Part shown: piece after piece, positions 1 to 9,592 of the stretch
Layout: each line of letters opens with the position of its first letter
Numbering within the stretch: position 1 is the first letter of the stretch
Assembly: GCA_000697455.1 (NCBI GenBank)
Contig: JNET01033010.1
Span: 1-15,378, forward strand
Reading direction: 5' to 3'
Length of the DNA stretch: 15,378 nt
Origin: Basidiobolus heterosporus B8920
Lineage: Eukaryota; Basidiobolomycota; Basidiobolomycetes; Basidiobolales; Basidiobolaceae
The notes under the pieces: generated by a model
The model's database searches: none
What the model saw: only the letters and a program-made list of their open reading frames with translations
What the model was told of the DNA's origin: nothing
Translations under genes and position numbers: made by a program

Positions 1-727
1 ACAGCGATGCAATCAATGCTCTAGCTCGACGAAATGATATATCAGCTCTTCGATCGGCAGCTAGTCTGGCTGAAATTCTAGGGGATCCGTCAACCTCGGA
101 ACGAATTTTTAGATACGCCCTGGAGTCTCATCGCAGAGGAGAATTCACAGAGGCAGTCCAAATCTATCAAAAGTGTACGTTTGAAAAAACCTCCGCATAC
201 TTGATGATCCTAGGTGTAGAGAAATGGATGCTGGAAAACAATCCTCAAACTAACGAGACAATCCCATGTGAAAGCACTCTTTCGTCGGTAGGGGACCCAA
301 TGTGTGAGCCGGAATGTCGAGGACCTAGATTACGGTTTGTGGAAGCTATTGTGAGCCTGTGGAGAAGCTACGGTATCTCTTTGGATAATCTCAATCAATC
401 GATGGAGCTACTTCAGAAAGAAAAGGAAAGCTTCGACGTGCTAAGGCATGACCACTTGGTAATGAATTTTATGATATTTATATTGGGCTACTTATTAACA
501 TATCTACGCTAAAGGGACAAACAGCCTTCCATCTTACTCTTCATATCTTGAACATGGTTTGCGGGAACCTAGATGAAGCTTTGAACCGATTGACCATTTT
601 AGAGGAAAACCTACGTCTAAAGGCTGATCAAGCACAGATAGAATGGGTCAACCAAATGGTATTCGATCAAGATGTGATTGGAGTAGACGCACTTAAAGTA
701 TTCTTGCTCAATCTCAACGAAGAGTAG
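1..727 (+). CDS. C-terminal part of an unrecognised, probably helical-repeat (TPR-like) protein
   Basis: I do not recognise this gene. The reading frame is open from the left edge, so the start lies outside the window. Two exons fit: 1-458 and 515-727 (TAG at 725-727), joined by a 56-nt intron (459-514, GTAATG..AAAG) that keeps phase 0. About 222 residues are visible. They are Leu/Ala/Glu-rich and look alpha-helical, with segments such as FRYALESHRRGEFTEAVQIY that resemble a tetratricopeptide (A/B helix) unit, and a second helical block in exon 2 (NLDEALNRLTILEENL). The middle contains a Pro/Cys/Glu-rich stretch without obvious structure. No catalytic motif, membrane span or signal peptide is seen in this fragment. 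A scaffold or adaptor protein is the likeliest class, but that is inference from helix pattern alone. Alternatives include other helical-repeat proteins. Confidence 0.6.
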
Positions 728-958
728 GATCTACCAAGGGTTTCTAATATATCCGGATGTCAACATCACTTGGTGTTGCCATTTGTTGAAAAGTCCTTTA
801 TAAATAGATTAGAATATAGAATACAAACATCTGATTCAAATCAACTGACCATAAATATCTTTGACAAATCACATGTCACCACCATAATACAACTAAAATC
901 ACGTACCATTATTATCAAGTGCCTATCATGAAACCCATCCTTAGCACCCTACCGCAGA

Positions 959-983
959 TTTCGGGTTTCGGGTTTCGGGTTTT
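959..983. repeat. 7-bp tandem repeat (TTTCGGG) x3
   Basis: Three perfect head-to-tail copies of TTTCGGG followed by TTTTG. The unit has the T-rich then GGG shape of a telomere-like repeat, but it is not TTAGGG and three copies can arise by slippage. Confidence 0.85.
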
Positions 984-1209
984 GATAATTCCAGCAGAAA
1001 CCACGTTTTTGTTCTCACATACATGCTAGCTACATCTTGTCCACATCTTGGCTTACAACAGTTAATTTCCTTGTCCTTCAGAGCCGGCGTTTCTTAAACA
1101 ATCTAGAATCGTCGTTGATAATAAATTAAATGCTACTGATTGGGTTGCTAGGGAGTGTACAAAGCTACTTTAAAGTTGTTCCAGACTTTGTTACTTTTCG
1201 GGTGTCCAT

Positions 1210-1234
1210 GAATTAGCTCGAATTAGCTCGAATT
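1210..1234. repeat. 10-bp tandem repeat (GAATTAGCTC) x2.5
   Basis: Two perfect copies of GAATTAGCTC and a half copy (GAATT). It is one of the cluster of short direct duplications upstream of RAX2. Confidence 0.85.
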
Positions 1235-1262
1235 GGCACCAAAACTTCACCTCTTAAACTTA

Positions 1263-1290
1263 GGATTAGGGTGCTCGGATTAGGGTGCTC
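1263..1290. repeat. 14-bp perfect tandem duplication (GGATTAGGGTGCTC) x2
   Basis: Two identical adjacent copies of GGATTAGGGTGCTC. Each contains TTAGGG, the telomere hexamer and the core of Tbf1/telobox-type sites in fungi. Binding is not shown by the sequence. Confidence 0.85.
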
Positions 1291-1318
1291 ACCTTGCTTT
1301 GTTTACTTAATAAAGAAA

Positions 1319-1345
1319 GATCGCAATGATCGCAATGATCGAAAT
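1319..1345. repeat. 9-bp tandem repeat (GATCGCAAT) x3
   Basis: Two perfect copies of GATCGCAAT and a third with one change (GATCGAAAT). Confidence 0.85.
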
Positions 1346-1480
1346 GTTTGGTTCACGCAATGTTTGTTCCTTAGCGGATGTGGATTTTATACGGTATAAA
1401 GTGCCGTTTAAGGTATTGAAACGATTAGGGAATTAAGTCGAATACTGCAGATTTACTGAATACAATTAGACTACATCCCG

Positions 1481-1527
1481 CATATAGCATCGCATATAGT
1501 ATCACATATAATATCGCATATGATATG
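1481..1527. repeat. Degenerate 12-bp tandem repeat (CATATARTATCG-like) x4
   Basis: Four adjacent units: CATATAGCATCG, CATATAGTATCA, CATATAATATCG and CATATGATATG (the last one base short). Copies differ from each other at one to three positions, so this array is older or more diverged than its perfect neighbours. Confidence 0.8.
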
Positions 1528-1904
1528 CACTCGGAAAACTCTTCATTTGATTGTAGCTTTGTGAGTTTGAGTTACCACTGTTTACTTGCAGATTCTTTCA
1601 GCAATCGATTGTTCTATCTTCTCCGACCACTCTTTTTCCTTCACTTTGTTGACTTCCTTTCACTTTCCTTATATTACACCTTTGATTTTGCCTATTTTTG
1701 TCGCTCCGTAGGCAGATGAGAGGTCTTACAATATCCTTTTCTTTATCTCACCTTAGTAATTAGTTCATACCACAGATAGAAAAGACCACACCTACATTAC
1801 GTTCCCCCAAATAAGTTTAGTTTGACTTACCTGGAACAAAGACCATAAACACTCTCGCTTTTACTCGTTCCAGTAGAAGTTTGCTCTCACTTAAAACATA
1901 TAGA

Positions 1905-4900
1905 ATGTCCCCTTCTCGAAAAGACTACTATCTTCCCTTAAGAAAGTCTAGTTTATTGGTTTTATTTTCTTCTTATACCCTACCTTGTTTGGCCCAGAGT
2001 AGCCAAACCGTACTCGATTTCTCTTCTCTCTCCCAGCTGGGGATTACTGGTCAATTTGATGGCATTTCCACATATTCCCCAAACGGCAATGTGTCAAAAC
2101 TTAATCCCAATGTAGATTCACTGATCCAAAAAACCCAGAACACCCTTGAATTAATAGGATATACCTCTGTTGGCGGAAGGATCAACTCAATGTGTTATAT
2201 GCCCTCCGGAAAAGTAGGAAATAATCCCGATTCACAAGCATATATATATGTTGCTGGAAACTTCACCCATATTGGTGGAATAGAGGTCAACAACATTGCT
2301 GTATATGATCCGTCAACGAGAGTCTTTTCTCCATTAATTAAAGGTTTGGACGGTCCCGTATATGATTTATACTGCGATGCTAGCCGAAATATCGTCTATG
2401 TCGGCGGAGCGTTTTTCAGCCCAGTTCCAATCAACCCTCTAGATAAGTATAACTTATTGCAAACTTTCGGTGGCTCTATAGCGATGTGGGCAAACGGAAA
2501 TTGGACGTCATTTAATTTCAAGGGCTTAAATGGTCCAGTATATACTATCGGCGCCTCCAGTACTTCTAGTAGTATATTTTTTGGGGGTAGTTTCAATTCT
2601 ACAGCGGATGGCTCCCAAAATATGGCACCAAACACCCAGGAAGTTAATTTTAACAATGCCACGGTCAGTATATTGACTCTGCTGTACTATAGCCTGCTGC
2701 TATTTATTTTACAAGAGCTACCTTAGTCAGCCGGCATATTAACACAGCACTTCTTTTAGATATCTGGTGGAAACTCGGCAAGCACATCGGGGTTTTCCAA
2801 CCCAAGGAATATTATTTGTAGTGAAGATACAGATACTATCAACAATATTTGGTTAATGCGAGATAATATGCCTGGATATTGGTGGGCGCAATTTCCCAAT
2901 ACAATCACACCAAGCTTACTACGCATCAAAAATACCAATTACGAGGGAAGGGGAACAAAGTCATTTCGGTATACTTCTGATTTATATTCCGTCGTCTATG
3001 TTGCAAGTTGTTCATTTTCCGAACTCTTCTCAGGTTGCTAAGCTTTCCCGATAATCTTATTATTCCCCTGACGTACTATGACCCCGTCACACACAAAACA
3101 GTTACTTGCTCTAGTGAATGTCCTCTGAACCATGATCCTAGCCTACCCTTTCAAGAGTTTCGTATCACTCAGAATGGTACACCTACTACACTCAGTGGGA
3201 TCAACATCGAGATATTGAGTTGGTATGGTGCTGGAGGTGGGCTAGGAAAACTTCAGCTGTACCAAAGCGGTAGGTGCTTTGCCTTTTATTGAGTGTTACT
3301 CTGCTTTCTTACTAACTGCCACACTCTACAGAAATCGTCGCCCACGCCGTCAAAGAGTACAACTACCCATCATGTTCCGCTGGTCTGCAATCCACAAAAC
3401 CTGCAGTCTCTCTAACCGGTGACTGGCAGACTCAAGTTCAACCAAGCTCTTCAAAGACGATACTCTCCTACACTGTCCGAAATAGCAAAGACAATAACAC
3501 ATCTGTTATATACACCCCTTTCATTCCAGAGTCCGGATATTACGAAATATGGGCTTCTATTCCTGGATGTTATGATGGCGATTGTGATAATCGGGTGTCG
3601 GTTGATTTTTCTTTGACACTCACCAAATCAGCTAAACAACCAGTCACCAACACCATTGCTCAGAGTAATAGGTTCGACGATATCGTCCCGATTTATATGG
3701 GTTACGTTACAGCTTCATCAGCTGCTTTCCAACCTAAAGTAGTGATGACCATCTCCAAAAAGAGCAAAATCCGTACCGGAAACGTACTTGTTGCTGATGC
3801 CATCCAATTCGTTAAAGTAAATTCGCTCAACAATCTCAATGGTGTGGTGGAGTATTTCCCTGACTCCGCGCCAGTCATTGAAGGAATCTCCGTACGACCG
3901 TTGCAAAAGTCGCTACCAGCTAATTCAGTGGTGAAATCAATTGTTCCCACAAATACTTCGGTGTTTATTGGCGGAGATTTTCAAGGGGTTGACGAGCTCA
4001 AATTCGCGAACATTGTCAAATATAATCGCAAAACCTTGATTCCATTTACTGGTGGCTATCCCAGAGGCCCTGTCAACACCATGACTCTCATGAATGAGGA
4101 ATTGATAGTCGGTGGTGACTTTGATGGCCTGGTAGGAAGTTCTCAATTGCCCATTCGCAACATTGGCCGGTACAACATCCTTCGCGATCAGTGGTCAACC
4201 ATTGGGAACGGGGTCAATGATCAAGTTGCGAAATTGGTTCCTGCTGGCCTAGAAGCAATTCATATCATTGGCGATTTCAACGTACTCTATGGAAATAACA
4301 CCCCCTCGAACCCTGACAGATTTTCAACGGGTTTTACGTCCTGGAACTTCACAGCCAACTCCTGGGTCAATCCTGCATATGTTGCAGGTCATGCTCGCTC
4401 CTCTCTCGTATTCTTCTCTCCAAACTCAACTTCCCACGCCAATAGCTTTTATTTGGCTGGAGCGTTTTCTTCTGCCGCTGCCATTCAAGCACCTGGGTTC
4501 ATTACTTTGGATTCTAATGGTGCTTTTCAGCAGCTTGGTACCGGACCCGAATCTGGAGCTGGAAATACGATCATCAACTGCGGAGCTTATTACGTGACCA
4601 ACGATAAAGAAAATGGCCAAAATGCAAGCTACTCCATTATTGGTGGGAGATTCCAATCCTCGACAATTCGAAACCTTGCCATATTTGACCAGGGTGTTTG
4701 GAAGAGCATTGGTGCTGGTGTTGGCGGGGAAGTCTATGGCTTGCATATCGCAGAAGATCAACTATTTATCGGAGGTCTGTCGAATGACACATCTACACCA
4801 CCGTTCAAAGGGTTCTCGATCTGGGACTTTAGAGCCAACAGTTTTACTGATGTTCCCTCACTCGGATCCTCTGCATCTCGAGACCCTAAGGATGATGGCC

Positions 4901-6390
4901 CAATCAAGGTCAACTCCATTGGGCAACGTCAAGGATCCTCAAGCATAATTGTTTCAGGGTGGTTCAAGCGAGCAGGCTCCTTAGAGTGCAATAACATATG
5001 TCTCTGGGATATGAAGGACAAGCAGTGGATTTCCCTATCTTCTGGGGTTGAGGGTGAAGTGACCGATATGATTGTTACTAATAGCGAGATTATTGCCGTA
5101 GGTAACTTTGTGCTATCATCTGGTCAAGGATACTTGGCAAATTATGATTTCGAAAAATCCATATGGAAGCGTATTGAACCAAAAGGAGAAGACACTCTGC
5201 CCGGGGCGGTACTTTCAATCATTCAAGATTCAAGCAATAAGGTGTATTATATCTCTGGACAGAACGAGAAAGAAGAGTGTTACATGAGAAAATGGGATGG
5301 AAATAGATTCTCTGCGCTGCCTGCAAGTCCGCTACCGAGCAGCAAAATTTCGCAGATGAGTATTGTCCCAACAAAGTCTGTTCCAAACGCAGAAAATGAG
5401 GTCGTCGTCAAAATCGCCAGCGATTCCGAACCCAGTACTGGATCTGCGCTATTGGTTGTAGGATCTCTCGTCTTTGAAAAGTTTGGAAACGTGAGCGCAG
5501 CCCTTTTCAATGGAGAGGAATGGATTCCATTTCTCGTTTCTTCTAAACGGGATGGGTCTCCTGGCATGATCAAGTCAGCCTTTACCAAAAGCACCCTCAC
5601 GTTTACCACCAAAAACCATCTTCCGCTACCGTTGGTTATATTGGTGTCTGTTGCCTGTTCTCTAGGGCTTGTCTTCTTTTTCTTGTTTGTTGGATTGGGG
5701 ATCATTTATTTGAAGAAGAAACGAAGAGCTGCCAAATATCCCCAAACCAACTCTCTGTATGCCAAAAAACCTCTTATGAGGGAAAATGGCGCGATTACTA
5801 GCATGGCTTCTTCTGATAGCAGAGTTATGTCTGATTACTCAGATCAATATAGGTCGCAGGCAGTAGGAGCCAGTACCACTGGCCTGGAATCAAATCAAAA
5901 TGCTTACAATGCCGTAGGAACCGCTACTTCGGCCGCTTTGGTGAGTAGACCGCTTTCTGGTGTATCCGGAAAGCATGTCTCGACTTCACCCACTCTTGAT
6001 CCATCAATAATGTCCACTCCAGAGCGGTACACAATAATGTCAGAAGGTAAAACAGGCGCTGGAGAGGATGCTGGACCAGTCATTACAGCAGATCGGTATC
6101 AAGTTTATTACGCCAAATTCCCGTTCAACGCTCGAGAGCATGGGGAGTTAGGATTCCAAGCAGGTGACAAAATCTATGTTATTGACAATACGGATGACAT
6201 ATGGTGGATGGGGATCATTGACCACGGTATGTTTATGTCGATATATCAACACCAACACATTCTTAAGCCTAATTAACCTTTGTACTAATTATCAGGAGAT
6301 GGAACTCCATTATCTCAAGGAGTGTTTCCTGCTAGTTATGTGGTGGACAGGCCATCTTCAATGTCCACTACATGGAATACTATGGGATAG
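1905..6390 (+). CDS. RAX2: Rax2-like cortical marker for cell polarity, with a C-terminal SH3 domain
   Basis: Five exons fit: 1905-2663, 2760-2968, 3034-3269, 3332-6226 and 6296-6390, giving 1397 aa. Introns are 96, 65, 62 and 69 nt; the third has a perfect TACTAAC branch site, and the first uses a GTCAGT donor. The start at 1905 gives a basic N-terminus and a hydrophobic signal peptide ending near CLA (residue 30). The ectodomain repeats beta-propeller/kelch-like blades (YVAGNFTHIGG, YVGGAF, FIGGDF, IVGGDF, IIGGRF), carries many N-glycosylation sites, and has the Rax2-type region around WLMRDNMPGYWW. A transmembrane helix lies at about 1168-1195, followed by KKKRR. The roughly 200-residue cytoplasmic tail ends in an SH3 domain (about 1325-1382) showing IWWMG and GVFPASYV. 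In yeasts Rax2 is a plasma-membrane landmark marking sites for budding or polarised growth. The SH3 domain would let it recruit proline-rich partners directly; that is inference. Confidence 0.94.
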
Positions 6391-6711
6391 AATAGTGGTG
6401 TCTTGACTTGGTGGAACATCTCGACAGAATATGAATCTGTTTGCTTTTTATTTTTGTAATGATATTTAGACTTGCAACAGCCAGAATTCATATTTCTATT
6501 TTTTGAAAGCTATTTGATTATATAATACACTTCATTCCGTAGATTCCTTTCTCCCGACTAACCCTCTTCCCTTACACAATTCTCGCATTCAACTCGCTAT
6601 TTTCCTGAACTTGGTCGCATTATGTTTACTTGGAGTTAGTTCAGAAACTTGACCATGACCGGCACCATTTATCCTCCAGAACTGAACTGTGGTTAATATC
6701 CAAGCGTACGA

Positions 6712-6741
6712 TTACTTTAAGATTCCTACTCTTTAAAGTAA
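6712..6741. repeat. Inverted repeat (9-bp arms, 12-nt loop)
   Basis: TTACTTTAA at 6712-6720 is the exact reverse complement of TTAAAGTAA at 6733-6741. It lies about 320 bp downstream of the RAX2 stop. Function unknown; it may be chance in AT-rich DNA. Confidence 0.6.
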
Positions 6742-6999
6742 GATACTTGTCTTGATTCCTTTCCTTCAAAGTAATGGTTATTTGTCAACCAGTGTGTCGT
6801 TTCTGCATTTATGGCTTTAATGGATAGCATTTTGTCAACTACAATAAGCATACCCGTTGATTCTAAGTTTCCACGACCTCACGACCTTTGAAGTTCATAT
6901 ATGTAATGCCAGGGGGAAGCTATCTTGCCATGTGCCAAATTTTGAAATAAATGGATAGGCAATTATAAATAATATAATTCTTTATGTTTATGAAACTAC

Positions 7000-7048
7000 A
7001 AATACTCCCCGGGGGAATTCGGGATTTTCTGAAAGCGACGGGGTATTT
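7000..7048. promoter_or_regulatory. Imperfect inverted repeat with CCCCGGGG palindrome upstream of RPS15
   Basis: AAATACTCCCCG (7000-7011) pairs with CGGGGTATTT (7039-7048) with one bulged base, around an internal CCCCGGGG (7007-7014). It lies about 200-245 bp before the RPS15 ATG, a plausible promoter distance. A CCCGGG also occurs about 330 bp upstream of the P2 gene. A regulatory role is inference. Confidence 0.4.
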
Positions 7049-7245
7049 CGGAGGGAAAGGAAAGAAAAATTGGATTTTCTTCATTCTGTGATCCTCTTGA
7101 GCCTATTCCGATCTGATTGGATGAATAGGGAAATTTTTTGCAGTTGTGTTGGAGTGGAAATCCTGTGGTGGTGGTGGAGAATAAAATTGGAATTCTTGGG
7201 AAGCGTTTGAATCCTCTTGGACTTCGTTTCCGAATTTACGTAACA

Positions 7246-7686
7246 ATGGTAAGTGAGAATCCCATCTTTCATTTGGGAATTTCCATCCATCCAAACTCTA
7301 GTTTCTCAACTTCTTCGTTCTATTTGATGTAGGCTGACCACGACGCCCAAAATAACGTTGAGCTTAAGAAGAAGAGAACTTTCCGTAAGTACTCTTACCG
7401 CGGTGTCGACCTCGACCAACTCTTGGACTTGTCCAGTGAACAATTCATGGAGCTCGTTCACTGCCGTGCTCGCAGAAAGTTCAACCGTGGTCTTAAGCGC
7501 AAGCCCATGGGTCTCATCAAGAAGTTGAGAAAGGCCAAGAAGGAGGCTCCTGCTAACGAGAAGCCTGAGGTTGTCAAGACCCACCTTCGTAACATGATCA
7601 TCGTCCCCGAAATGATCGGTTCCGTCGTCGGTGTCTACAACGGAAAGACTTTCAACCAAGTTGAAATCAAGCCTGAAATGATCGGT

Positions 7687-7721
<35 letters not shown>

Positions 7722-7785
7722 CGTCAAGCACGGTCGTCCCGGTATTGGTGCTACCAACTCCTCCCGTTTCGTTCCCCTCAAGTAA
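7246..7785 (+). CDS. RPS15: 40S ribosomal protein S15 (uS19)
   Basis: Two exons: the ATG alone (7246-7248) and 7333-7785, separated by an 84-nt GTAAGT..GTAG intron placed directly after the start codon. The spliced product is 151 aa, normal for eukaryotic uS19. It shows [12 protein letters not shown] near residue 22, the basic [14 protein letters not shown] region, [14 protein letters not shown] near 93-106, and the uS19 signature [16 protein letters not shown] at about 120-135, ending in FVPLK. This protein sits on the head of the small subunit. Its C-terminal tail reaches toward the decoding site, and it is needed for late 40S maturation and export in yeast. Codon choice is strongly biased (AAG, CTC/CTT, GTC, GGT), as expected of a highly expressed gene. 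Without the first intron there is no in-frame start before residue 32, which supports the ATG-only exon. Confidence 0.98.
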
Positions 7786-8208
7786 ACAATTCACTATGGC
7801 AACACCATTTTTCACTACTCTATTCTTCTTCAGTGGTCAGTGTCTGTATACGTGATATAAAATTGCTTGTTAGCTTTTCTTGCTCATACCATACCTTAAA
7901 TTGTCTTAAAAAATCGATTAATAATCGGTTAATATAATAATTTACTACATTAATATTCTAAAGAATCCTAAGTCTGACGGTGGTGAAGCATATCTGCTTA
8001 CCCCATTATCATTCTAGAATAGTATGTTATATCATGACAAATTCCCGATCATCCAACAGAATCTAAATAAGGTACTATCCTGGGGATCCAAATTTAACTC
8101 AGCTGTATCAAAAAATTTTCCTCCTTACAAAATTACTCCACAAGAGTTTACTTCAACGTTGAAGCAATTGTGGTTATTATTTCTGTTACCAAACAAGCTC
8201 TCCTGAAC
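7786..8208. other. Intergenic region between RPS15 and the Mrp49-like gene
   Basis: About 420 bp of AT-rich sequence without a convincing gene. It must contain the RPS15 3' UTR and poly(A) site and the promoter of the next gene. A/T-rich runs at about 7890-7960 may serve in 3'-end formation, but no AATAAA is present. The 60-codon frame at about 8024-8206 has no family resemblance and is taken as chance. Confidence 0.55.
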
Positions 8209-8981
8209 ATGAAGAAACTTCCTAACACCCAGAGACTCGTAAACAGACTGAAGTTTGGCATTGGCTCTACCAAAATTAACCCGGATATTAGAAAGTTAAC
8301 TTTCGAGTATCGTACCAGAGATCCTGCTCCAACAGTTAGGTAATTCTTTCAGTCAAATAGTCATTTTGCTTAATGGACGCATTATGCTTAAATGTCACAC
8401 ATTCCACTTGTTGTTCCTGTGACTTATGAAACCTTTGTTAGATTCCTTGAAAAGGCCCTTCCTCGTCTGCAGTTCCACAATCCTGGCGTTAGTTTTGAAG
8501 TTTTTAGACATACACCTGTCAAGTTCAAGCCTATCAGAGAGAGAAAGCCAAGAGAGGAGCAGACTGCTTCTACAGAAGCCGAGACTTCTGCAACTGAAGG
8601 AGCTGAGAAAACTGTTGCTGAAGTAACTGAACAGCCCAAGACTGAACCGGCTAAGCCAACCACAACAGAAGTAACCGAGAAAGCCGTGAAAAAACCTTCA
8701 GAGACTGAAAAAACCACTACCACACCCATAGAAAAGAAAGTTAGACCCACGCTCAAAGTTGAATTTGGTAAGTGGAACAAACCATGCGGCTTCTTTTTCT
8801 GTACATCTATTCACTAATATCCTGCTCTGCACATACAGCCAATGCCAAATCTATCACCTGGAAATTAAAGAATATTCATAGCAGATATATCATTGAGAAG
8901 CTTGTCAACGCTTCCTCGAAGAGTCCTAATCCTAAAATAGAGAAGGTCCACCAGAAGGTGAAGAGCGAAGCTAAACTCTAG
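8209..8981 (+). CDS. MRP49: Mitochondrial ribosomal protein, L51/S25/CI-B8 family, Mrp49 (mL61)-like
   Basis: Three exons: 8209-8339, 8442-8767 and 8839-8981, giving 199 aa. The introns are 102 nt (GTAATT..TTAG) and 71 nt (GTAAGT..ACAG). The first join yields TVRFLEKALPRLQFHNP, which matches the family core of a Leu-Thr-Phe strand, then a Pro-x-Leu-Gln-Phe/Tyr-x-Asn-Pro turn as in yeast Mrp49. After the second join, SITWKLKNIHSRYIIEKLV forms the C-terminal helix of the thioredoxin-like L51/S25/CI-B8 fold. Between these parts, at about residues 71-148, lies a Glu/Thr/Lys/Ala-rich low-complexity insertion absent from the 137-aa yeast protein as I remember it. The product should act in the mitochondrial ribosome. 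The related subunit mS25 is the main alternative, but its Cys-containing C-terminal extension is missing here. The basic N-terminus may act as the import signal. Confidence 0.82.
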
Positions 8982-9145
8982 AGCATTCAACCACCATTCC
9001 ATCTTTGTCTCATGCATATGATCCCGGCTTCTTCGTTTTGAATGCATTACACATTTCTACATTTTTACTTTATCCAACATTACATTGGCTTTGAGTTCCA
9101 TGGCAATCCAATAAAAGAGGCAGATTTTCATCATATTCTCATTGA

Positions 9146-9166
9146 ATTCACATCGCATTCACATCG
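9146..9166. repeat. 11-bp tandem duplication (ATTCACATCGC) x2
   Basis: ATTCACATCGC is followed directly by ATTCACATCGT, one mismatch in the last base. It lies upstream of the P2 gene. Confidence 0.75.
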
Positions 9167-9200
9167 TAATCTCTCTCAACCTCGTCCCAATCTCGTCACA

Positions 9201-9230
9201 TTCACTGTAAATCACCGTAAATCACTGTAC
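9201..9230. repeat. 10-bp tandem repeat (WTCACYGTAA-like) x3
   Basis: Three adjacent units: TTCACTGTAA, ATCACCGTAA and ATCACTGTAC. It lies about 360-390 bp upstream of the P2 start codon. Confidence 0.75.
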
Positions 9231-9592
9231 ATCCTTGGGGTTTCGTTTAAAATGGAATATTTACCCGGGATAGTTGTGCGGTTTTTTTCTACGACCTGAA
9301 TATACTGAAAAGAATGAATGGATGGGGATGGGTCGAACGATTACAAAAGAATCTGGATTATGTGAGTTGTCTCTTTCTCTTTCGTATTCGAGCCTCAAGT
9401 TTCTTGTCTTCACGAAACACGAATTGGTAAGGTTCCCATCTCTTTTGCTAGTTAATCAAGGTGTGTGCCATTGAATACGTTTGTACCAAAATTCAATGGA
9501 TGAATGAGAGCTCTGAGATAGAGTGATTGTTGGATTGATTACCACTGAAAAAAGTCATAAGGCTAATTCAACGTCGTTCTGTAGCTTTAAAT

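Larger units (their letters stand above)
728..1904. other. Intergenic region / RAX2 upstream region
   Basis: About 1.2 kb without a credible gene. It contains five distinct short tandem duplications between 959 and 1527 (listed separately). From about 1550 to 1800 it is pyrimidine-rich on the + strand, typical of a fungal core promoter and 5' leader, so RAX2 transcription probably starts here. A GTGAGT at 1561 and a CCGTAG ending at 1711 could bound a 5'-UTR intron, but nothing in the sequence proves it. The small frame at about 1525-1719 (64 codons) is hydrophobic, Phe/Leu/Ser-rich and best explained by the pyrimidine tract. Confidence 0.6.
6391..7245. other. Intergenic region: RAX2 3' end and RPS15 promoter
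   Basis: No credible gene. The left part is AT-rich 3'-flanking sequence of RAX2 with no clear AATAAA. It contains a small perfect hairpin (6712-6741) whose right arm recurs loosely at about 6766-6776 (TTCAAAGTAAT). The right part (about 7000-7245) should hold the RPS15 promoter and 5' UTR; it contains a CCCCGGGG palindrome within an imperfect inverted repeat at 7000-7048. Confidence 0.6.
8982..9592. other. Intergenic region / P2 promoter and 5' UTR
   Basis: No credible gene in about 610 bp. It carries two small tandem repeats (9146-9166 and 9201-9230) and a CCCGGG at about 9266-9271. A 5'-UTR intron is plausible: GTGAGT at 9362 or GTAAGG at 9427, a GCTAAT branch-like site near 9562, and TTCTGTAG ending at 9584, eight bases before the P2 ATG. 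Such leader introns are common in fungal ribosomal protein genes, but only transcripts could confirm it. Confidence 0.5.

Noticed and set aside
1525-1719. 64-codon open frame upstream of RAX2
   Set aside because: Phe/Leu/Ser-rich translation of a pyrimidine-rich promoter tract, with no family resemblance.
5280-5705. 141-codon minus-strand open frame inside RAX2
   Set aside because: It lies fully opposite strong Rax2 coding sequence, including the membrane span, and is a shadow frame.
7306-7815. 169-codon minus-strand open frame over RPS15
   Set aside because: It is the antisense shadow of a strongly codon-biased ribosomal protein gene.
8024-8206. 60-codon open frame just before the Mrp49-like gene
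   Set aside because: It does not join in frame to the following exon and resembles no known N-terminus; the ATG at 8209 gives a complete family match.
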